DNA of 64,000 nucleotides from Methylothermaceae bacterium (lineage in GTDB: Bacteria; Pseudomonadota; Gammaproteobacteria; Methylococcales; Methylothermaceae). Positions within the stretch are counted from its first letter, which is position 1. The number at the start of each line of letters is the position of its first letter. Under the pieces are notes generated by a model. The model ran no database searches, was not told the DNA's origin, and saw nothing but the letters and a program-made list of their open reading frames with translations. Where the stretch lies: NCBI GenBank assembly GCA_026981855.1, contig JALSIB010000016.1, positions 18,742-82,741 of the forward strand, read 5' to 3'. Shown one piece after another: positions 29,839 through 45,012 of this stretch. Position numbers and translations under genes: made by a program.

Positions 29839-30458
29839 GCCAAGCGCTCCTCCAAAATCTTCGCCGCCTTCTCGGTCACCAACACTTTATCCGCCGCAAC
29901 GAGTGAAACGGGATCCACTCGCCCAGCTACACTGACCTGAACATTCGGCACATTGCGTACCGCCAAATCCACCACTGGATTTTCATTTTCGACCAGGATC
30001 AGGATCCGCCGGCCCAGTGCGTATTCTTTCAGCTTACTGACAATCGCCTTGGTTTTGGGCTCCGCAGGCACGACATCCGCGCTTACCAACAAACGGTTCT
30101 GGCGCAACAATTCGGAAACGATGGATCGCATACCACGACGATACATCTTCTTATTGAGCTTCTGCTTGAAGCTCCTGGGCTTGGCCGCAAAGGTGACCCC
30201 ACCCCCGCGCCAGATCGGGCTGCGGATACTACCAGAACGCGCTCTCCCGGTCCCCTTCTGCCGCCAGGGTTTTTTTCCGCCACCGCTCACTTCCGAACGG
30301 GTTTTCTGCGCCTTGGTCCCTGCCCTGCCATTGGCCAGATAGCCTGTCACCAACTGGTGAACCAAAGGTTCGTTGAATTCACAACCGAACACCTCATCGG
30401 AGACGGTGACCGGCTGCGCGGAATCCTTTTCGTGAACGACTGGAATTTCAACACTCAT
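29835..30458 (-). CDS. rplD: 50S ribosomal protein L4
   Basis: 207 residues (201 in E. coli). The tunnel loop is [20 protein letters not shown] followed by [12 protein letters not shown]. In enterics L4 also represses the S10 operon at a leader and attenuator. Here rpsJ follows tuf by 5 bases, so the usual S10 leader site is missing and that regulation may not apply. Confidence 0.97.
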   Translation of the reverse strand: MSVEIPVVHEKDSAQPVTVSDEVFGCEFNEPLVHQLVTGYLANGRAGTKAQKTRSEVSGGGKKPWRQKGTGRARSGSIRSPIWRGGGVTFAAKPRSFKQKLNKKMYRRGMRSIVSELLRQNRLLVSADVVPAEPKTKAIVSKLKEYALGRRILILVENENPVVDLAVRNVPNVQVSVAGRVDPVSLVAADKVLVTEKAAKILEERLA

Positions 30459-30470
30459 GATATTTCCTGC

Positions 30471-31109
30471 TTACCTCTTGACCGCTGGCTGCACGATGAC
30501 ATCCGCACCCTTATGGCCAGGCACGGCTCCTTTGATCAGAAGCAGGTTACGCTCCTTGTCAATAGCCACAATCTGCAAATTCTGGGTGGTACGACGGACA
30601 TTTCCCAAATGCCCGGCCATGCGCTTCCCTTTGAATACCCGCCCTGGCGTCTGACATTGCCCGATCGAACCAGGCGCCCGATGGGAAACGGAGTTACCGT
30701 GGGTCGCATCCTGGGTTCTGAAGTTGTGCCGCTTGACCGTGCCGGCAAAGCCTTTACCGATCGTAGTCCCGACGACATCGACATATTGCCCCTCAGAAAA
30801 GGACTCAACACCCAAAGCGCCACCCACCGAAAGATCTTCTCCTTCGCCTTCCTCCAGACGAAACTCCCACAAACCTCTGCCGGCCTCCACGCCATTTTTG
30901 GCAAAGTGCCCGGCTTCCGGCTTGGTCAGCCTGGAGGGCTTTTGCGACCCCGTCGTCACCTGAACCGCCCTGTATCCATCCCGCTCCAAGGTGCGAAGCT
31001 GGGTAATACGGTTTCCATCCACATGCACAACAGTCACCGGCACGGATTGACCATCTTCGGTAAAAACCCTGGTCATACCACATTTACGCCCGACTACTCC
31101 GATCGTCAT
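30471..31109 (-). CDS. rplC: 50S ribosomal protein L3
   Basis: 212 residues from the ATG at 31109 (209 in E. coli). AGGAAG lies 7 bases upstream, and the open TTG start five codons earlier is not needed. Shows [34 protein letters not shown] and [18 protein letters not shown]. The glutamine methylated in other species lies in this loop region. It is an early assembly protein close to the peptidyl-transferase centre. Confidence 0.96.
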   Translation of the reverse strand: MTIGVVGRKCGMTRVFTEDGQSVPVTVVHVDGNRITQLRTLERDGYRAVQVTTGSQKPSRLTKPEAGHFAKNGVEAGRGLWEFRLEEGEGEDLSVGGALGVESFSEGQYVDVVGTTIGKGFAGTVKRHNFRTQDATHGNSVSHRAPGSIGQCQTPGRVFKGKRMAGHLGNVRRTTQNLQIVAIDKERNLLLIKGAVPGHKGADVIVQPAVKR

Positions 31110-31120
31110 GGCAGTCTTCC

Positions 31121-31435
31121 TCAATTCAACTTAATCTGTACATCCACCCCGGCCGCGAGATCCAGCTTCATCAGCGCATCTACGGTTTTGTCAGTGGGTT
31201 CAACGATGTCAATCAACCGCTTATGGGTCCTGATTTCATATTGATCGCGCGCATCCTTATTGACGTGCGGGGAAATCAGGACGGTGTAACGTTCCTTTTT
31301 AGTGGGAAGCGGGATGGGACCCAGAACCTGGGCCCCCGTCCGCTTGGCGGTTTCAACGATCTCGTGGGTGGACTGCTCCACCAAGCGATGATCGAAACCC
31401 TTCAATCGAATCCGAATACGTTGCCGTTTATCCAT
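31121..31435 (-). CDS. rpsJ: 30S ribosomal protein S10 (NusE)
   Basis: 104 residues from the ATG at 31435 (103 in E. coli). [20 protein letters not shown] start and [20 protein letters not shown] centre. Works in the 30S head and, as NusE, in antitermination with NusB and NusG. It starts 5 bases after the tuf stop, so the classical S10-operon promoter and leader are absent and the str and S10 genes form one run. Confidence 0.96.
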   Translation of the reverse strand: MDKRQRIRIRLKGFDHRLVEQSTHEIVETAKRTGAQVLGPIPLPTKKERYTVLISPHVNKDARDQYEIRTHKRLIDIVEPTDKTVDALMKLDLAAGVDVQIKLN

Positions 31436-31439
31436 CAAT

Positions 31440-32633
31440 CTCACTCAATGATTTTCGCGACCACGCCGGCCCCGACGGTTCGACCACCTTCACGGATGGC
31501 AAAACGCAGTCCTTCTTCCATCGCGATCGGGTTGATCAGCTTCACCGTGACCTTCACATTGTCGCCAGGCATCACCATCTCAACCCCTTCCGGCAGTTCC
31601 ACCGATCCGGTCACGTCCGTGGTACGGAAGTAGAATTGGGGACGGTAGCCGTTGAAGAACGGCGTGTGACGGCCGCCTTCTTCCTTCGACAGAACGTACA
31701 CTTCCGCTTCAAAGTGCGTATGCGGGGTAATCGTTCCAGGCTGCGCCAGAACCTGACCACGCTCAACTTCGTCACGCTTGGTACCACGCAGCAGCACCCC
31801 CACGTTGTCCCCGGCAACCCCTTCATCCAGAAGTTTGCGGAACATCTCTACCCCGGTCACCGTGGTCTTGGTCGTCGGCCGGATCCCGACAATCTCAACT
31901 TCGTCTCCCACCGCCACCTTGCCGCGTTCGATTCGTCCGGTCACCACCGTCCCCCGACCAGAAATCGAGAAAACGTCTTCGATCGGCATCAGGAACGGCT
32001 GGTCAATGGGGCGCTCGGGCTCGGGGATGTATTCGTCCATCGACTCCATCAGCTTCAGGATCGAGGGCACCCCAATGTCGCTCTGGTCCCCTTCCAGGGC
32101 TTTCAGCGCGCTGCCAATCACCACCGGTACGTCGTCTCCGGGAAATTCATATTGGCTCAGAAGCTCCCGCACTTCCATTTCCACCAGCTCTAGCAGCTCT
32201 TCGTCGTCCACCATGTCGGCTTTGTTCAGGTAGACCACGATGCAGGGCACACCCACCTGACGGGCCAGCAGGATGTGTTCCCGGGTCTGCGGCATCGGGC
32301 CGTCGGCCGCCGATACCACCAGAATCGCACCGTCCATCTGCGCCGCCCCGGTGATCATGTTCTTCACGTAGTCAGCATGGCCAGGACAGTCAACGTGGGC
32401 GTAGTGGCGCTTCGCCGTCTCGTATTCCACGTGCGCCGTCGCAATCGTGATCCCGCGCTCGCGTTCTTCCGGTGCGTTGTCAATCTGTCCGTAATCCTTG
32501 AACTCCGCACCCTGAAAATGATCCGCCGACACCTTCGTCAAGGCCGCCGTCAGCGTCGTCTTCCCATGGTCCACGTGCCCAATCGTCCCCACATTGACAT
32601 GCGGCTTCGTCCGCTCAAATTTCTGCTTGGCCA
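31440..32633. repeat. tuf duplication, copy 1
   Basis: 1194-base block matching 48022-49215. Every stretch I compared is identical. The match stops within a base of the stop codon on one side and at the first base of the start codon on the other. Confidence 0.9.
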
Positions 32634-32634
32634 C
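31441..32634 (-). CDS. tufA: Elongation factor Tu, copy 1 (str operon)
   Basis: 397-residue GTPase that brings aminoacyl-tRNA to the ribosome. G-motifs are all present: [10 protein letters not shown], the effector RGITI, DCPGH, NKAD and the SAL region. Domains II and III follow, ending [15 protein letters not shown]. Protein identical to copy 2 at 48023-49216. This copy starts with GTG; copy 2 starts with ATG. It follows fusA by 39 bases and precedes rpsJ by 5. Confidence 0.98.
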   Translation of the reverse strand: MAKQKFERTKPHVNVGTIGHVDHGKTTLTAALTKVSADHFQGAEFKDYGQIDNAPEERERGITIATAHVEYETAKRHYAHVDCPGHADYVKNMITGAAQMDGAILVVSAADGPMPQTREHILLARQVGVPCIVVYLNKADMVDDEELLELVEMEVRELLSQYEFPGDDVPVVIGSALKALEGDQSDIGVPSILKLMESMDEYIPEPERPIDQPFLMPIEDVFSISGRGTVVTGRIERGKVAVGDEVEIVGIRPTTKTTVTGVEMFRKLLDEGVAGDNVGVLLRGTKRDEVERGQVLAQPGTITPHTHFEAEVYVLSKEEGGRHTPFFNGYRPQFYFRTTDVTGSVELPEGVEMVMPGDNVKVTVKLINPIAMEEGLRFAIREGGRTVGAGVVAKIIE

Positions 32635-32673
32635 TGCTACACCTCACTTAAAGATCTTGTTAGCCCGAATGAT

Positions 32674-34770
<2,097 letters not shown>

Positions 34771-34802
34771 AGCTTCTAAACCTTAAAAATGACTACTTGA
34801 AA

Positions 34803-35285
<483 letters not shown>

Positions 35286-35660
35286 TTAACTTTTGGGTCT
35301 CTTGGCGCCGTACTTGGACCGACCTTGACGCCGACTCTCCACGCCCGCACAATCAAGCGCTCCGCGAACGACGTGATAGCGGACACCAGGCAGGTCTTTG
35401 ACACGCCCCCCGCGGATCAATACCACGGAGTGCTCCTGCAGGTTATGACCCTCACCCCCAATGTAGCTGGTTACCTCGGCGCCATTCGTCAAACGGACAC
35501 GCGCAACCTTACGCAAAGCGGAATTCGGTTTCTTCGGGGTAGTCGTATAGACCCGGGTGCACACGCCACGCTTTTGCGGACACGCTTCCAGCGCCGGCAC
35601 GTTACTTTTCTCCTGCTTTCTCACCCGAGGCTTTCTAACCAACTGATTGATCGTGGTCAT
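35286..35660 (-). CDS. rpsL: 30S ribosomal protein S12
   Basis: 124 residues, the E. coli length. [20 protein letters not shown] and [20 protein letters not shown] hold the decoding-centre lysines (the streptomycin-resistance positions) in wild-type form: KKPNS and RVKDLPG. First gene of the str operon, after a 130-base leader with a clear promoter at 35791-35819. Confidence 0.98.
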   Translation of the reverse strand: MTTINQLVRKPRVRKQEKSNVPALEACPQKRGVCTRVYTTTPKKPNSALRKVARVRLTNGAEVTSYIGGEGHNLQEHSVVLIRGGRVKDLPGVRYHVVRGALDCAGVESRRQGRSKYGAKRPKS

Positions 35661-35709
35661 ACCTTAAAAACTCCTAACAACCTTTCTCGCGGCACCCTTA
35701 TTCGACACG

Positions 35710-35790
35710 AAAAAAAACCCCGCGCCCTTTCATTGATTCAATTAAATCAAAAGACTAAGGGCGACAAAGCCTTCTTGCTTAAAGGCGGGT
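35710..35790 (-). promoter_or_regulatory. Structured str-operon leader ending in T8 (possible attenuator)
   Basis: Read on the minus strand, the leader downstream of the promoter contains GCCTT/AAGGC and a 7-base stem CGCCCTT/AAGGGCG (35757-35763 with 35723-35729). An outer CCCGC/GCGGG pairing is possible. Eight Ts follow at 35717-35710. It could end rpoBC transcripts or attenuate transcription into rpsL. The stem nearest the T-run is weak, so this is inference. Confidence 0.4.
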
Positions 35791-35819
35791 ATTCTAGACG
35801 ACAAAAGGCCGACTGTCAA
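35791..35819 (-). promoter_or_regulatory. Sigma-70 promoter of the str operon
   Basis: On the minus strand a perfect TTGACA (35819-35814) is followed after exactly 17 bases by TAGAAT (35796-35791). Transcription would start near 35784, about 124 bases before the rpsL ATG. It is the best promoter in the ribosomal block. Confidence 0.85.
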
Positions 35820-35865
35820 CAACTGGCAGCCAGCCCTGTCGTTACTTAGGGGTTTTAACGCTGCT

Positions 35866-38800
35866 CTAAGGATTCAAGGCCTTTTTCAACGCCTCTTCGA
35901 CCTGTTCGGTATCGACCGTTTCCACCCCAGCTTCAGGTGCCATCATCGCTCTCTTGCGCTTTCTTTCGCGGTGATAGGCCAAGCCCGTTCCGGCCGGAAT
36001 CAGGCGGCCCACGATGACATTCTCCTTGAGGCCATGCAGATCGTCTCGCAACCCTCTGACTGCCGCATCGGTCAGCACCCGCGTCGTCTCCTGGAAGGAA
36101 GCTGCGGAAATGAACGACTTGGTTGCCAGGGAAGCCTTGGTGATGCCAAGCAACACAGGCAGAAACAGAGCAGGCCGTTTGCCTTCCTTCTCCGCTTTCT
36201 CGTTCTCTTCAAGCACCTCGGAGCGTTCCGCCTGCTCTCCCACCAGATACTGGGTATCCCCCGGATCGGTGATCTCAACCTTGCGCAACATCTGACGAAT
36301 GATCACCTCGATGTGCTTGTCGTTGATCCCCACACCCTGAAGCCGGTATACGTCCTGGATCTCCTTTACCAGGTAGGCGGCCAGCTCCTCCACGCCCCGC
36401 AGCCGCAGGATATCGTGCGGTGTGAGTTCACCTTCGGCGATGGTCTCGCCCTTTTCCACGAACTCGCCCTCGAAGACCGTGATATGGCGCCATTTGGGAA
36501 TGAGGGTTTCGTGCTGGTTCCCCTCCGAGTCCGTGATGATCAGCCGGCGCTTGCCCTTGGTCTCCTTACCAAAGCTGACCGTACCGGTCGCTTCCGCCAA
36601 GATCGCCGGATCCTTGGTCTTGCGGGCCTCGAACAAATCGGCAACCCTGGGCAGACCCCCTGTAATGTCACGGGTCTTGGTGGACTCCTGGGGAATTCGG
36701 GCAATGACGTCACCCACCTCGACCTTCTCCCCGTCATGCACATTCACGATGGCGCCACCGGGGAGAAAATACTGGGCCGGAATCTCGGTTCCCGGGATAT
36801 AGACCTCGTTACCCGTCTCATCCACCAACTTGATCAAGGGCCTCAGATCCCGCCCCGCGGCCGGCCGCATCTTGGGATCGATGATCACCATGGAACTCAG
36901 GCCGGTCACCTCGTCGGACTGCTCGTGAACCGTCACCCCTTCGATGAAATTATCCAGTTTGGCGATCCCGCTGACTTCGGTGATCACAGGATGAGTATGG
37001 GGATCCCAGGTTGCGACGACGTCGCCCCTATTCACCTGGGAGCCATCTTCCACGTTCAGGATCGCCCCGTAAGGCACCTTGTAACGCTCGCGCTCCCGCC
37101 CATATTCATCGATGACACTGATTTCCCCGGAGCGGGACACGGCGACCAACTTGCCCTCCTTGTTACGCACCGTCTTCAGATTGCTCACCCGGATGGTCCC
37201 GGAGGACTTGACCTCGACACTGGAAATGGCCGCCGACCGCGACGCAGCCCCGCCGATATGGAAAGTACGCATGGTCAACTGGGTACCGGGCTCACCGATG
37301 GACTGGGCGGCGATCACACCGACAGCCTCACCGACGCTGACCCGATGACCACGTCCCAGGTCGCGGCCGTAACACATGGAACAGACACCGTAACGGGTGT
37401 CACAAGTAATGACGCTGCGAACCAGTACCTGCTCCACGCTGTGCTGCTCGAGCTCCTTGACCAGGCGCTCGTCCAGCAGCGTGTTGGCCTCGACGATGAC
37501 GTCCTTGGTCTTGGGATCCAGCACGTCCTCGGCGACCACCCGCCCGAGCACCCGCTCGGACAAAGGCTCCACCACATCCCCGCCTTCAATGATCGGAGCC
37601 ATGGTGATGCCGTTGGAAGTACCGCAATCCTCTTCGGTGATCACCAAGTCCTGTCCCACATCCACCAGGCGGCGGGTAAGATAACCGGAGTTGGCGGTCT
37701 TGAGGGCGGTATCGGCAAGTCCTTTACGCGCCCCGTGAGTCGAGATGAAGTATTGAAGCACGTTCAAACCTTCACGGAAGTTGGCCGTGATCGGGGTTTC
37801 GATGATGGAACCGTCCGGTTTGGCCATCAGCCCCCGCATGCCCGCCAACTGCCGGATCTGGGCGGCCGAGCCACGGGCTCCGGAATCAGCCATCATGAAG
37901 ATGGAATTGAAAGACTTCTGCCTGACGACATTGCCTTTCCTGTCGACGGCCTCTTCCTCGCCCAACACCTGCATCATGGCCTTCGCCACCTGCTCATTGG
38001 CGTGGGACCAGATATCGACCACCTTGTTGTAACGCTCGCCATCAGTCACCAGCCCTTGCTCGTACTGGCGCTGAATTTCCATGACTTCCTTTTCCGCCGT
38101 CTGAATGATCCCTTCCTTTTCGGGCGGGATCACCATATCCTCGATCCCGAAGGACACCCCGGCCTTGGTGGAATTGGAGAAGCCCAGATACATCAGCTGG
38201 TCGGCAAACACCACCGTGGCCTTCAGGCCCAAGGCGCGGTAACTGACATTGATCACATTGGATATGGCTTTCTTGGTCATATCCTGGTTGACCAGGTCGA
38301 ACGACAATCCCTCCGGGACGATATCCCAGATCAGCGCCCTGCCGGCGGTAGTATCGACGATCCGGCGGCGTTCGGTGATCGAGCCGTCCTCTTCCTTGAT
38401 CCTTTCCTCGATCCGCAGCTTGATCTTACTGTGAACCGTCACCACCTTGTGATCCAGCGCCTGCCGGACCTCGTCCACATCGGCAAACACGATTCCTTCC
38501 CCGGGCGCATTGACACGTTCCCGGCTCATGTAATAAAGCCCCAGTACGATATCCTGGGTGGGATGAATGATCGGCTCCCCATTGGCCGGCGAGAGAATAT
38601 TGTTGGAAGACATCATCAAGGCCCGCGCCTCCAACTGGGCTTCCAGCGACAAGGGCACATGAACCGCCATCTGGTCCCCGTCGAAGTCGGCGTTGAAGGC
38701 GGTACAGACCAGCGGGTGAAGTTGAATCGCCTTGCCTTCGATCAATACCGGCTCGAATGCCTGGATGCCGAGCCGGTGCAGGGTCGGGGCCCGGTTCAAC

Positions 38801-40065
38801 ATCACCGGATGCTCGCGGATGACATCGTCGAGCACATCCCACACTTCCGCCTCTTCACGTTCCACCATGCGCTTGGCGGCCTTGATAGTGGTGGCGATAC
38901 CGAGCGCCTGCAGCTTTCCGAAGATGAAAGGCTTGAACAATTCCAGCGCCATTTTCTTGGGCAGGCCGCATTGATGCAACCTCAGGGTCGGCCCCACCAC
39001 GATCACCGAACGGCCGGAATAGTCGACGCGTTTCCCCAGAAGATTCTGGCGGAAACGGCCTTGTTTCCCTTTGATCATGTCGGCCAGCGACTTCAGCGGC
39101 CGCTTGTTGGTACCCGTGATCGCCCGCCCCCGGCGACCATTGTCCAGCAGTGCATCCACCGCTTCCTGCAACATCCGCCTTTCATTGCGCACGATGATGT
39201 CGGGTGCGTTAAGTTCGAGCAATCTCCGCAAGCGGTTGTTACGATTGATGACCCGCCGGTACAGATCGTTGAGATCCGAAGTGGCGAAACGCCCCCCGTC
39301 GAGCGGCACCAAGGGCCTGAGATCGGGCGGTAACACCGGCAGCACGTTGAGGATCATCCATTCGGGACGATTGTTGGAATTCAGGAACGCCTCGATCAGC
39401 TTGAGCCTTTTGGAGAGCTTGCGGATCTTGGTTTCAGAACCTGTCAGTTCGATTTCCTCGCGCAGGGTGGCCACTTCCGACTTGAGATCCAGGGACTTGA
39501 GCAATTCCTGGATCGCCTCGGCGCCCATTTTCGCGGTGAAGTCGTCACCGTGCTCCTCCACCGCCTCGAGATATTCCTCGTCGGTCAACAGCTGACCGCG
39601 ATCGAGCGTTGTCAGGCCCGGATCGGTCACCACGAAAGATTCGAAATACAGAACCCTTTCCACTTCCCGCATGGTCATGTCGAGCATCAACGCAATCCGC
39701 GACGGCAGCGACTTCAGGAACCAGATGTGCGCCACCGGGCTCGCCAGCTCGATATGCCCCATACGCTCACGCCGCACCTTGGCCAAGGTCACCTCGACGC
39801 CACACTTCTCGCAAATGACGCCCCGGTGCTTCAACCGTTTGTACTTGCCGCAAAGACACTCGTAGTCGTTCACCGGACCGAAAATCTTGGCGCAGAACAA
39901 TCCGTCACGCTCAGGCTTGAAGGTCCGGTAGTTGATGGTCTCCGGCTTCTTGACCTCGCCGTAGGACCACGAACGGATCATGTCCGGGGAGGCCAGACCG
40001 ATGCGGATGGCATCGAATTCCTCAACCTGACTCTGCCTTTTCAAGAATTTGATGAGATCTTTCAA
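35866..40065 (-). CDS. rpoC: RNA polymerase beta' subunit
   Basis: 1399 residues (1407 in E. coli). N-terminal zinc site [20 protein letters not shown], active-site Mg motif [12 protein letters not shown] and a second zinc site [15 protein letters not shown] are all intact. The bridge-helix and trigger-loop regions ([19 protein letters not shown]) look normal. Begins 53 bases after rpoB. No intrinsic terminator directly follows the stop; the next candidate is beyond the str promoter. Confidence 0.98.
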   Translation of the reverse strand: MKDLIKFLKRQSQVEEFDAIRIGLASPDMIRSWSYGEVKKPETINYRTFKPERDGLFCAKIFGPVNDYECLCGKYKRLKHRGVICEKCGVEVTLAKVRRERMGHIELASPVAHIWFLKSLPSRIALMLDMTMREVERVLYFESFVVTDPGLTTLDRGQLLTDEEYLEAVEEHGDDFTAKMGAEAIQELLKSLDLKSEVATLREEIELTGSETKIRKLSKRLKLIEAFLNSNNRPEWMILNVLPVLPPDLRPLVPLDGGRFATSDLNDLYRRVINRNNRLRRLLELNAPDIIVRNERRMLQEAVDALLDNGRRGRAITGTNKRPLKSLADMIKGKQGRFRQNLLGKRVDYSGRSVIVVGPTLRLHQCGLPKKMALELFKPFIFGKLQALGIATTIKAAKRMVEREEAEVWDVLDDVIREHPVMLNRAPTLHRLGIQAFEPVLIEGKAIQLHPLVCTAFNADFDGDQMAVHVPLSLEAQLEARALMMSSNNILSPANGEPIIHPTQDIVLGLYYMSRERVNAPGEGIVFADVDEVRQALDHKVVTVHSKIKLRIEERIKEEDGSITERRRIVDTTAGRALIWDIVPEGLSFDLVNQDMTKKAISNVINVSYRALGLKATVVFADQLMYLGFSNSTKAGVSFGIEDMVIPPEKEGIIQTAEKEVMEIQRQYEQGLVTDGERYNKVVDIWSHANEQVAKAMMQVLGEEEAVDRKGNVVRQKSFNSIFMMADSGARGSAAQIRQLAGMRGLMAKPDGSIIETPITANFREGLNVLQYFISTHGARKGLADTALKTANSGYLTRRLVDVGQDLVITEEDCGTSNGITMAPIIEGGDVVEPLSERVLGRVVAEDVLDPKTKDVIVEANTLLDERLVKELEQHSVEQVLVRSVITCDTRYGVCSMCYGRDLGRGHRVSVGEAVGVIAAQSIGEPGTQLTMRTFHIGGAASRSAAISSVEVKSSGTIRVSNLKTVRNKEGKLVAVSRSGEISVIDEYGRERERYKVPYGAILNVEDGSQVNRGDVVATWDPHTHPVITEVSGIAKLDNFIEGVTVHEQSDEVTGLSSMVIIDPKMRPAAGRDLRPLIKLVDETGNEVYIPGTEIPAQYFLPGGAIVNVHDGEKVEVGDVIARIPQESTKTRDITGGLPRVADLFEARKTKDPAILAEATGTVSFGKETKGKRRLIITDSEGNQHETLIPKWRHITVFEGEFVEKGETIAEGELTPHDILRLRGVEELAAYLVKEIQDVYRLQGVGINDKHIEVIIRQMLRKVEITDPGDTQYLVGEQAERSEVLEENEKAEKEGKRPALFLPVLLGITKASLATKSFISAASFQETTRVLTDAAVRGLRDDLHGLKENVIVGRLIPAGTGLAYHRERKRKRAMMAPEAGVETVDTEQVEEALKKALNP

Positions 40066-40118
40066 AGCTTCTGCTCCCGCTAAATTGGTAAATTTGGTTG
40101 CCTTCAGGATGGCCCGGG

Positions 40119-43100
40119 TTAATCCTGCTCCAGCTCGATATTGATCGCCAGGGCGCGGATCTCCTTGATCAGCACCTTGAACGATTCGGGCATTCCCGCT
40201 TCCATCCGGTAGTCGCCATCGACGATGTTCTTGTACATCTTGGTGCGTCCCACCACATCGTCGGACTTCACCGTGAGCATCTCTTGCAGCGTGTATGCCG
40301 CGCCATAGGCCTCGAGCGCCCAGACTTCCATTTCCCCGAACCTTTGACCGCCGAACTGGGCTTTGCCGCCCAGGGGCTGCTGGGTCACCAGGCTGTAGGG
40401 GCCGGTCGAACGGGCATGCATTTTGTCATCAACCAGATGATTGAGCTTGAGCATGTACATGTAACCCACCGTGACGTCACGGTCGAAGCTGTCGCCGGTA
40501 CGGCCATCGAACAGCCGGGTCTGGCCACTCTCGGGCAGATCGGCAAGACGCAGCAGGGACTTGATCTCATCCTCGGTCGCCCCATCGAATACCGGCGTCG
40601 CCATGGGCACACCGTCCTTCAGGTTGTTCGCCAGCTCCAGGATCTCCTCGTCCGAAAGGCTGTCCAGGTCTTCCTTGCGTCCGCTCTGGTTGTATACCTG
40701 ATCCAGAAACTCGCGCAACGCCTGAACCTTGGCCTTGGCCTCGAGCATGCGGCCGATCTTGATCCCCAAGCCTTTGGCAGCCCACCCCAGGTGGGTTTCC
40801 AGCACCTGGCCCACGTTCATGCGCGAGGGCACCCCGAGAGGGTTGAGCACAATATCGACCGGGGTTCCGTCTTCCAGATAGGGCATGTCCTCGACCGGCA
40901 CGATCTGGGAAATCACCCCTTTGTTACCGTGACGGCCGGCCATCTTGTCGCCAGGCTGAATCCTGCGTTTGACGGCGAGATAGACCTTGACCATCTTCAG
41001 CACGCCGGGCGGCAGATCGTCCCCCATGGTGATCTTGGCCTTCTTTTCCTCGAAACGCGCATCCATGTCCTTGCGCAGGTTCGCCAGCTGCTCGGAGATC
41101 GCTTCCAGCTGGAGGTTGAGATCCTCGTCCTGGAGGCGGATCTTCAACCACTCGCTGGCATTCAAGCCATCCAGATATTCGGCGGTGATTTCATTGCCAT
41201 TGCGCAGGCCGCCCGGTCCTGATTCGGCGATTTTGCCCAGCAACATCTGGCGGATTCGCTGGTAAATATCCTGCTCGACGATCTTGAACTGATCTCCCAG
41301 ATCTTTCCGGACCTTTTCCAGTTGTGCCTGCTCGATCGATTTCGCACGCGCATCCTTCTCCACCCCGTCACGAGTAAAGACCTGCACGTCGATGACCGTG
41401 CCCGACATCCCCGAAGGCACCCTCAGTGACGTGTCCTTCACGTCGGAAGCCTTCTCACCGAAGATCGCCCTGAGGAGTTTTTCTTCCGGGGTCAGCTGGG
41501 TTTCCCCTTTCGGAGTCACCTTACCCACCAGGATGTCACCTTCTTTGACTTCGGCGCCGATATAAACGATCCCCGACTCGTCGAGTTTGGCCAACGCGGA
41601 TTCGCCCACGTTCGGAATATCCGCGGTGATTTCTTCAGGACCCAACTTGGTGTCTCTGGCGACGCAGGTCTTTTCCTCGATATGAATCGTGGTGTAACGA
41701 TCCTCCTCGACCACCCGCTCGGAAATCAGAATGGAATCCTCGAAGTTGTAACCGTGCCAAGGCATGAAGGCCACCAGAAGATTCTGTCCCAGCGCCAGCT
41801 CCCCCATATCGGTGGAAGCGCCATCGGCCAGAATGTCGCCGCGGGCGATCCGGTCACCGGGATGCACCAGCGGTTTCTGGTTGATACAGGTATTTTGGTT
41901 GGAACGGGTGTACTTGATCAGATTGTAGATATCCACACCCGGCTCGCCCGCCTCGGTTTCATCATCGTTGACCCGGACCACGATACGGGCCGCATCCACC
42001 GACACGACCTCCCCGCCGCGCTTGGCCACCACCGCGGTACCGGAATCACGGGCCACGATTCGTTCCATGCCGGTCCCCACCAGCGGTTTTTGCGAGCGCA
42101 GCATGGGAACCGCCTGGCGCTGCATGTTGGAACCCATCAACGCCCGGTTGGCGTCATCATGCTCGAGAAACGGAATCAGCGACGCCGCCACCGAAACGAT
42201 CTGCTTAGGTGAAACATCCATGTACTGGACGCTTTCGGGAGAGGCCAGGGTAAACTCATTCTTGTGCCGGCTGGATACCATCTCGTCGATCAGCCGTCCC
42301 TCGTCATCCACCCGGGCGCCCGCCTGGGCGATCACATATTCGCTTTCCTCTATGGCCGAAAGATAATGGATTTCATCGGTCACCCGCCCATTTTCCACCT
42401 TGCGGTAGGCGGTCTCCAAAAAACCGTAATGATTGGTGCGCGAATAGACCGCAAGCGAATTGATCAAGCCGATGTTCGGTCCTTCGGGCGTTTCGATCGG
42501 ACACAGACGACCGTAATGGGTCGGGTGAACGTCCCGAACCTCGAAGCCTGCCCGTTCCCTGGAAAGCCCGCCCGGACCCAGGGCCGACACCCTCCGCTTG
42601 TGGGTGACCTCCGACAGCGGATTGTTCTGGTCCATGAACTGGGACAGCTGACTGGAACCGAAGAATTCCTTGATCGCCGCCACCACGGGCTTGGCATTGA
42701 TCACTTCCTGGGGCGTATAGCCTTCCGTGGCGGCCATGGTCAGCCGTTCTTTCACCGCCCGCTCGACCCGCACCAGACCGATACGGAACTGGTTCTCCAC
42801 CATTTCCCCGACGCTGCGCACCCGACGATTACCCAGGTGATCTATGTCGTCCACCTGGCCCTTGCCGTTGCGAATATTGATCAGCTCTGTCAGTACCGCG
42901 ACGATGTCTTCGTTGGTCAGAACCCTGGGGCCTTTTTCATCTTTGCGGCCCAGGCGCAGATTCAATTTCATCCGCCCGACTTCCGACAGATCGTAACGCT
43001 CTTCGGTGAAAAACAGATTCTGGAACAAGGTTTCGGCGGCATCCTTGGTAGGAGGCTCACCGGGGCGCATCATGCGATAGATTTCGACCAGCGCTTCCAA

Positions 43101-44198
43101 TTGCGTGGTGGTATGGTCCACCTTCAGCGTATTGGAGATGTATGGGCCCCGGTCGAGTTCGTTGACGTACAGGGTCTCGATTTTCTCGATCCCGCTTTCG
43201 ATCAGCTGCTCCAGCAGCTCGGAGGTGATCTCCGTGTTGACAGCCGCAATCACCTCGCCTGTTTTTTCATCGATGATGTTGTGCGCCAGGATTTTTCCAA
43301 AAAGGAACTCTTTCGGCACTTCCAGCCGAGTCAGGCCGGCTTTTTTCATCTGCCGAATATGGCGCTGGGTGATCCGCCTTCCCTCCTCGATAATCATGGC
43401 GCCATCGTCCAGCCTGATATCGAAGGGCGCCACTTCTCCGCGCAAGCGTTCAGGGACCAAGTCGAAAACGATCTTGTCCTTGCCAAGATGGAAGGTATCG
43501 GTTTCGAAGAACATCCCGATCATCTGCTCGTTGTCATAGCCCAACGCCCGCAGCAATATAGTCGCCGGGAGCTTGCGCCGACGATCGATGCGCACGTAGA
43601 CGATATCTTTGTGGTCGAATTCGAAATCCAGCCACGACCCCCGATAGGGAATGACACGCGCGTTGAACAACAACTTTCCTGAAGAGTGGGTCTTCCCCCG
43701 GTCATGATCGAAGAACACCCCGGGCGAGCGATGCAGCTGCGATACGACCACACGTTCTGTGCCGTTGATGACGAAAGTGCCGTTCTCGGTCATCAAGGGC
43801 AGTTCACCCATGTAAACTTCCTGTTCCTTGATTTCCTTCGTCACCTTGCTGCTGGCGGGTGAATCCTTGTCATACAGCACCAGCCTCACCTTGACCCGCA
43901 GGGGAGCGGCATAGGTGGCGCCTCTCAGCTGACATTCCTTGACATCGAAGGTGGGCTCTCCGAGGCGGTAATTCACATACTCCAGGACCGCGTAACCATT
44001 GTGGCTTTCAATGGGGAAAACCGATTTGAATGCCGCCTGCAATCCCTGCTCCAAACGTTCGCTGGGTCGCTTGTCGGCTTGAAGAAAATGTCGATAGGAA
44101 TCGAGTTGAATGCGCAAAAGATAGGGGACTTCCAGAACTTCTGGTCGTTTGGCAAAACTCTTGCGAATACGCTTTTTCTCGGTGAAAGAATAGGCCAT
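40119..44198 (-). CDS. rpoB: RNA polymerase beta subunit
   Basis: 1359 residues (1342 in E. coli). The rifampicin-pocket region reads [20 protein letters not shown] then [20 protein letters not shown], matching wild-type sensitive sequence. The C-terminal clamp segment [20 protein letters not shown] is present. AAGGAA lies about 5 bases before the ATG. Separated from rplL by 381 bases that contain an attenuator. Confidence 0.98.
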   Translation of the reverse strand: MAYSFTEKKRIRKSFAKRPEVLEVPYLLRIQLDSYRHFLQADKRPSERLEQGLQAAFKSVFPIESHNGYAVLEYVNYRLGEPTFDVKECQLRGATYAAPLRVKVRLVLYDKDSPASSKVTKEIKEQEVYMGELPLMTENGTFVINGTERVVVSQLHRSPGVFFDHDRGKTHSSGKLLFNARVIPYRGSWLDFEFDHKDIVYVRIDRRRKLPATILLRALGYDNEQMIGMFFETDTFHLGKDKIVFDLVPERLRGEVAPFDIRLDDGAMIIEEGRRITQRHIRQMKKAGLTRLEVPKEFLFGKILAHNIIDEKTGEVIAAVNTEITSELLEQLIESGIEKIETLYVNELDRGPYISNTLKVDHTTTQLEALVEIYRMMRPGEPPTKDAAETLFQNLFFTEERYDLSEVGRMKLNLRLGRKDEKGPRVLTNEDIVAVLTELINIRNGKGQVDDIDHLGNRRVRSVGEMVENQFRIGLVRVERAVKERLTMAATEGYTPQEVINAKPVVAAIKEFFGSSQLSQFMDQNNPLSEVTHKRRVSALGPGGLSRERAGFEVRDVHPTHYGRLCPIETPEGPNIGLINSLAVYSRTNHYGFLETAYRKVENGRVTDEIHYLSAIEESEYVIAQAGARVDDEGRLIDEMVSSRHKNEFTLASPESVQYMDVSPKQIVSVAASLIPFLEHDDANRALMGSNMQRQAVPMLRSQKPLVGTGMERIVARDSGTAVVAKRGGEVVSVDAARIVVRVNDDETEAGEPGVDIYNLIKYTRSNQNTCINQKPLVHPGDRIARGDILADGASTDMGELALGQNLLVAFMPWHGYNFEDSILISERVVEEDRYTTIHIEEKTCVARDTKLGPEEITADIPNVGESALAKLDESGIVYIGAEVKEGDILVGKVTPKGETQLTPEEKLLRAIFGEKASDVKDTSLRVPSGMSGTVIDVQVFTRDGVEKDARAKSIEQAQLEKVRKDLGDQFKIVEQDIYQRIRQMLLGKIAESGPGGLRNGNEITAEYLDGLNASEWLKIRLQDEDLNLQLEAISEQLANLRKDMDARFEEKKAKITMGDDLPPGVLKMVKVYLAVKRRIQPGDKMAGRHGNKGVISQIVPVEDMPYLEDGTPVDIVLNPLGVPSRMNVGQVLETHLGWAAKGLGIKIGRMLEAKAKVQALREFLDQVYNQSGRKEDLDSLSDEEILELANNLKDGVPMATPVFDGATEDEIKSLLRLADLPESGQTRLFDGRTGDSFDRDVTVGYMYMLKLNHLVDDKMHARSTGPYSLVTQQPLGGKAQFGGQRFGEMEVWALEAYGAAYTLQEMLTVKSDDVVGRTKMYKNIVDGDYRMEAGMPESFKVLIKEIRALAINIELEQD

Positions 44199-44579
44199 AG
44201 CGGTTCCTTAGATCCTGCAGTAATTGAACGCCGGGGCTGCAGCGGGCAGCGCTACCGGTGTATGATGGGAAAAAGAAAAGTTAAAACCTGATGAACGCAT
44301 GCATCGACCATGGGGGTTGTGGGGTCAGCACATTGTGAACACCGCGCCTCCAACAGGTTGTCACGCTCGACGGTGCATGGGTCACATCGACATGGCATCC
44401 ATCCGCCATCACCCTCGTGCGCTATGTATGTCGTTTATCACCTCACCCAGCGATCACAACTGGATGATATGAAACAGGCACCCGGTAAATCTCCAATCGG
44501 CACCTCTGATTCAAGAAGCGGGAAAAGGCCGGCAGTCGAGACTGCCAGCCACTCCCTGATAAGCAAAAGAAAACCGGCT
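44199..44579 (-). other. rplL-rpoB intergenic region
   Basis: 381 bases without a convincing gene. The rplL-proximal end holds the hairpin at 44523-44550. The remainder is of ordinary composition with some short imperfect dyads (around 44380-44410) that could be a processing site like the RNase III site known at this junction in enterics, but I cannot show it. The rpoB ribosome site is at the other end. Confidence 0.6.
44523..44550 (-). terminator. Attenuator hairpin between rplL and rpoB
   Basis: On the minus strand a 10-base stem with one G-U pair (44550-44541 with 44536-44527) closes a CTCG loop and is followed by TTTT. It begins 30 bases after the rplL stop. In enterics a partial terminator at this place lowers rpoBC expression relative to the ribosomal genes. 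Confidence 0.8.
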
Positions 44580-44960
44580 TTATTTGACTTCGACAGACGC
44601 GCCAGCCTCTTCCAGTTGTTTTTGGATCTCTTCGGCTTCTTCCTTGCTGACACCTTCCTTGACCGGTGCCGGCGCGCTTTCCACCAGTGCCTTGGCTTCC
44701 TTAAGTCCCAGCCCAGTAATACCGCGGACCGCCTTGATGACGGCCACCTTATTGGAACCGAAACCAGTCAGAACCACGTCAAACTCGGTCTTTTCCTCAG
44801 CGGCGGCACCGGCTTCCCCCCCTGCTGCCATCGGCACCGCAGCCACTGCAGCGGCGGCAGAGACACCGAATTTTTCTTCCATGGCGGAAATCAAATCCAC
44901 CACTTCCATGACGGTCATATTGGAAATCGCATCCAAAATCTCATCTTTAGACAAAGCCAT
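44580..44960 (-). CDS. rplL: 50S ribosomal protein L7/L12
   Basis: 126 residues from the ATG at 44960, with GGAG 7 bases upstream. N-terminal dimerisation domain [20 protein letters not shown], an Ala/Gly-rich hinge (about 38-55), and the factor-binding C-terminal domain with [20 protein letters not shown]. Present in several copies on the stalk and recruits translation GTPases. 52 bases after rplJ. Confidence 0.97.
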   Translation of the reverse strand: MALSKDEILDAISNMTVMEVVDLISAMEEKFGVSAAAAVAAVPMAAGGEAGAAAEEKTEFDVVLTGFGSNKVAVIKAVRGITGLGLKEAKALVESAPAPVKEGVSKEEAEEIQKQLEEAGASVEVK

Positions 44961-45012
44961 TTTCAACTCCAAAATTCATCGACAGTTTTGCTAGGGTCAG
45001 GCCTTCCTGCCA

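Noticed and set aside
35971..39333. 1120-codon open frame on the plus strand opposite rpoC
   Set aside because: It lies wholly within rpoC on the other strand, has low-complexity His/Asp/Gly-rich content typical of antisense frames in GC-rich genes, and shows no domain or ribosome site.
42264..43682. 472-codon plus-strand frame opposite rpoB
   Set aside because: Antisense to a highly conserved gene, with no recognisable motif.
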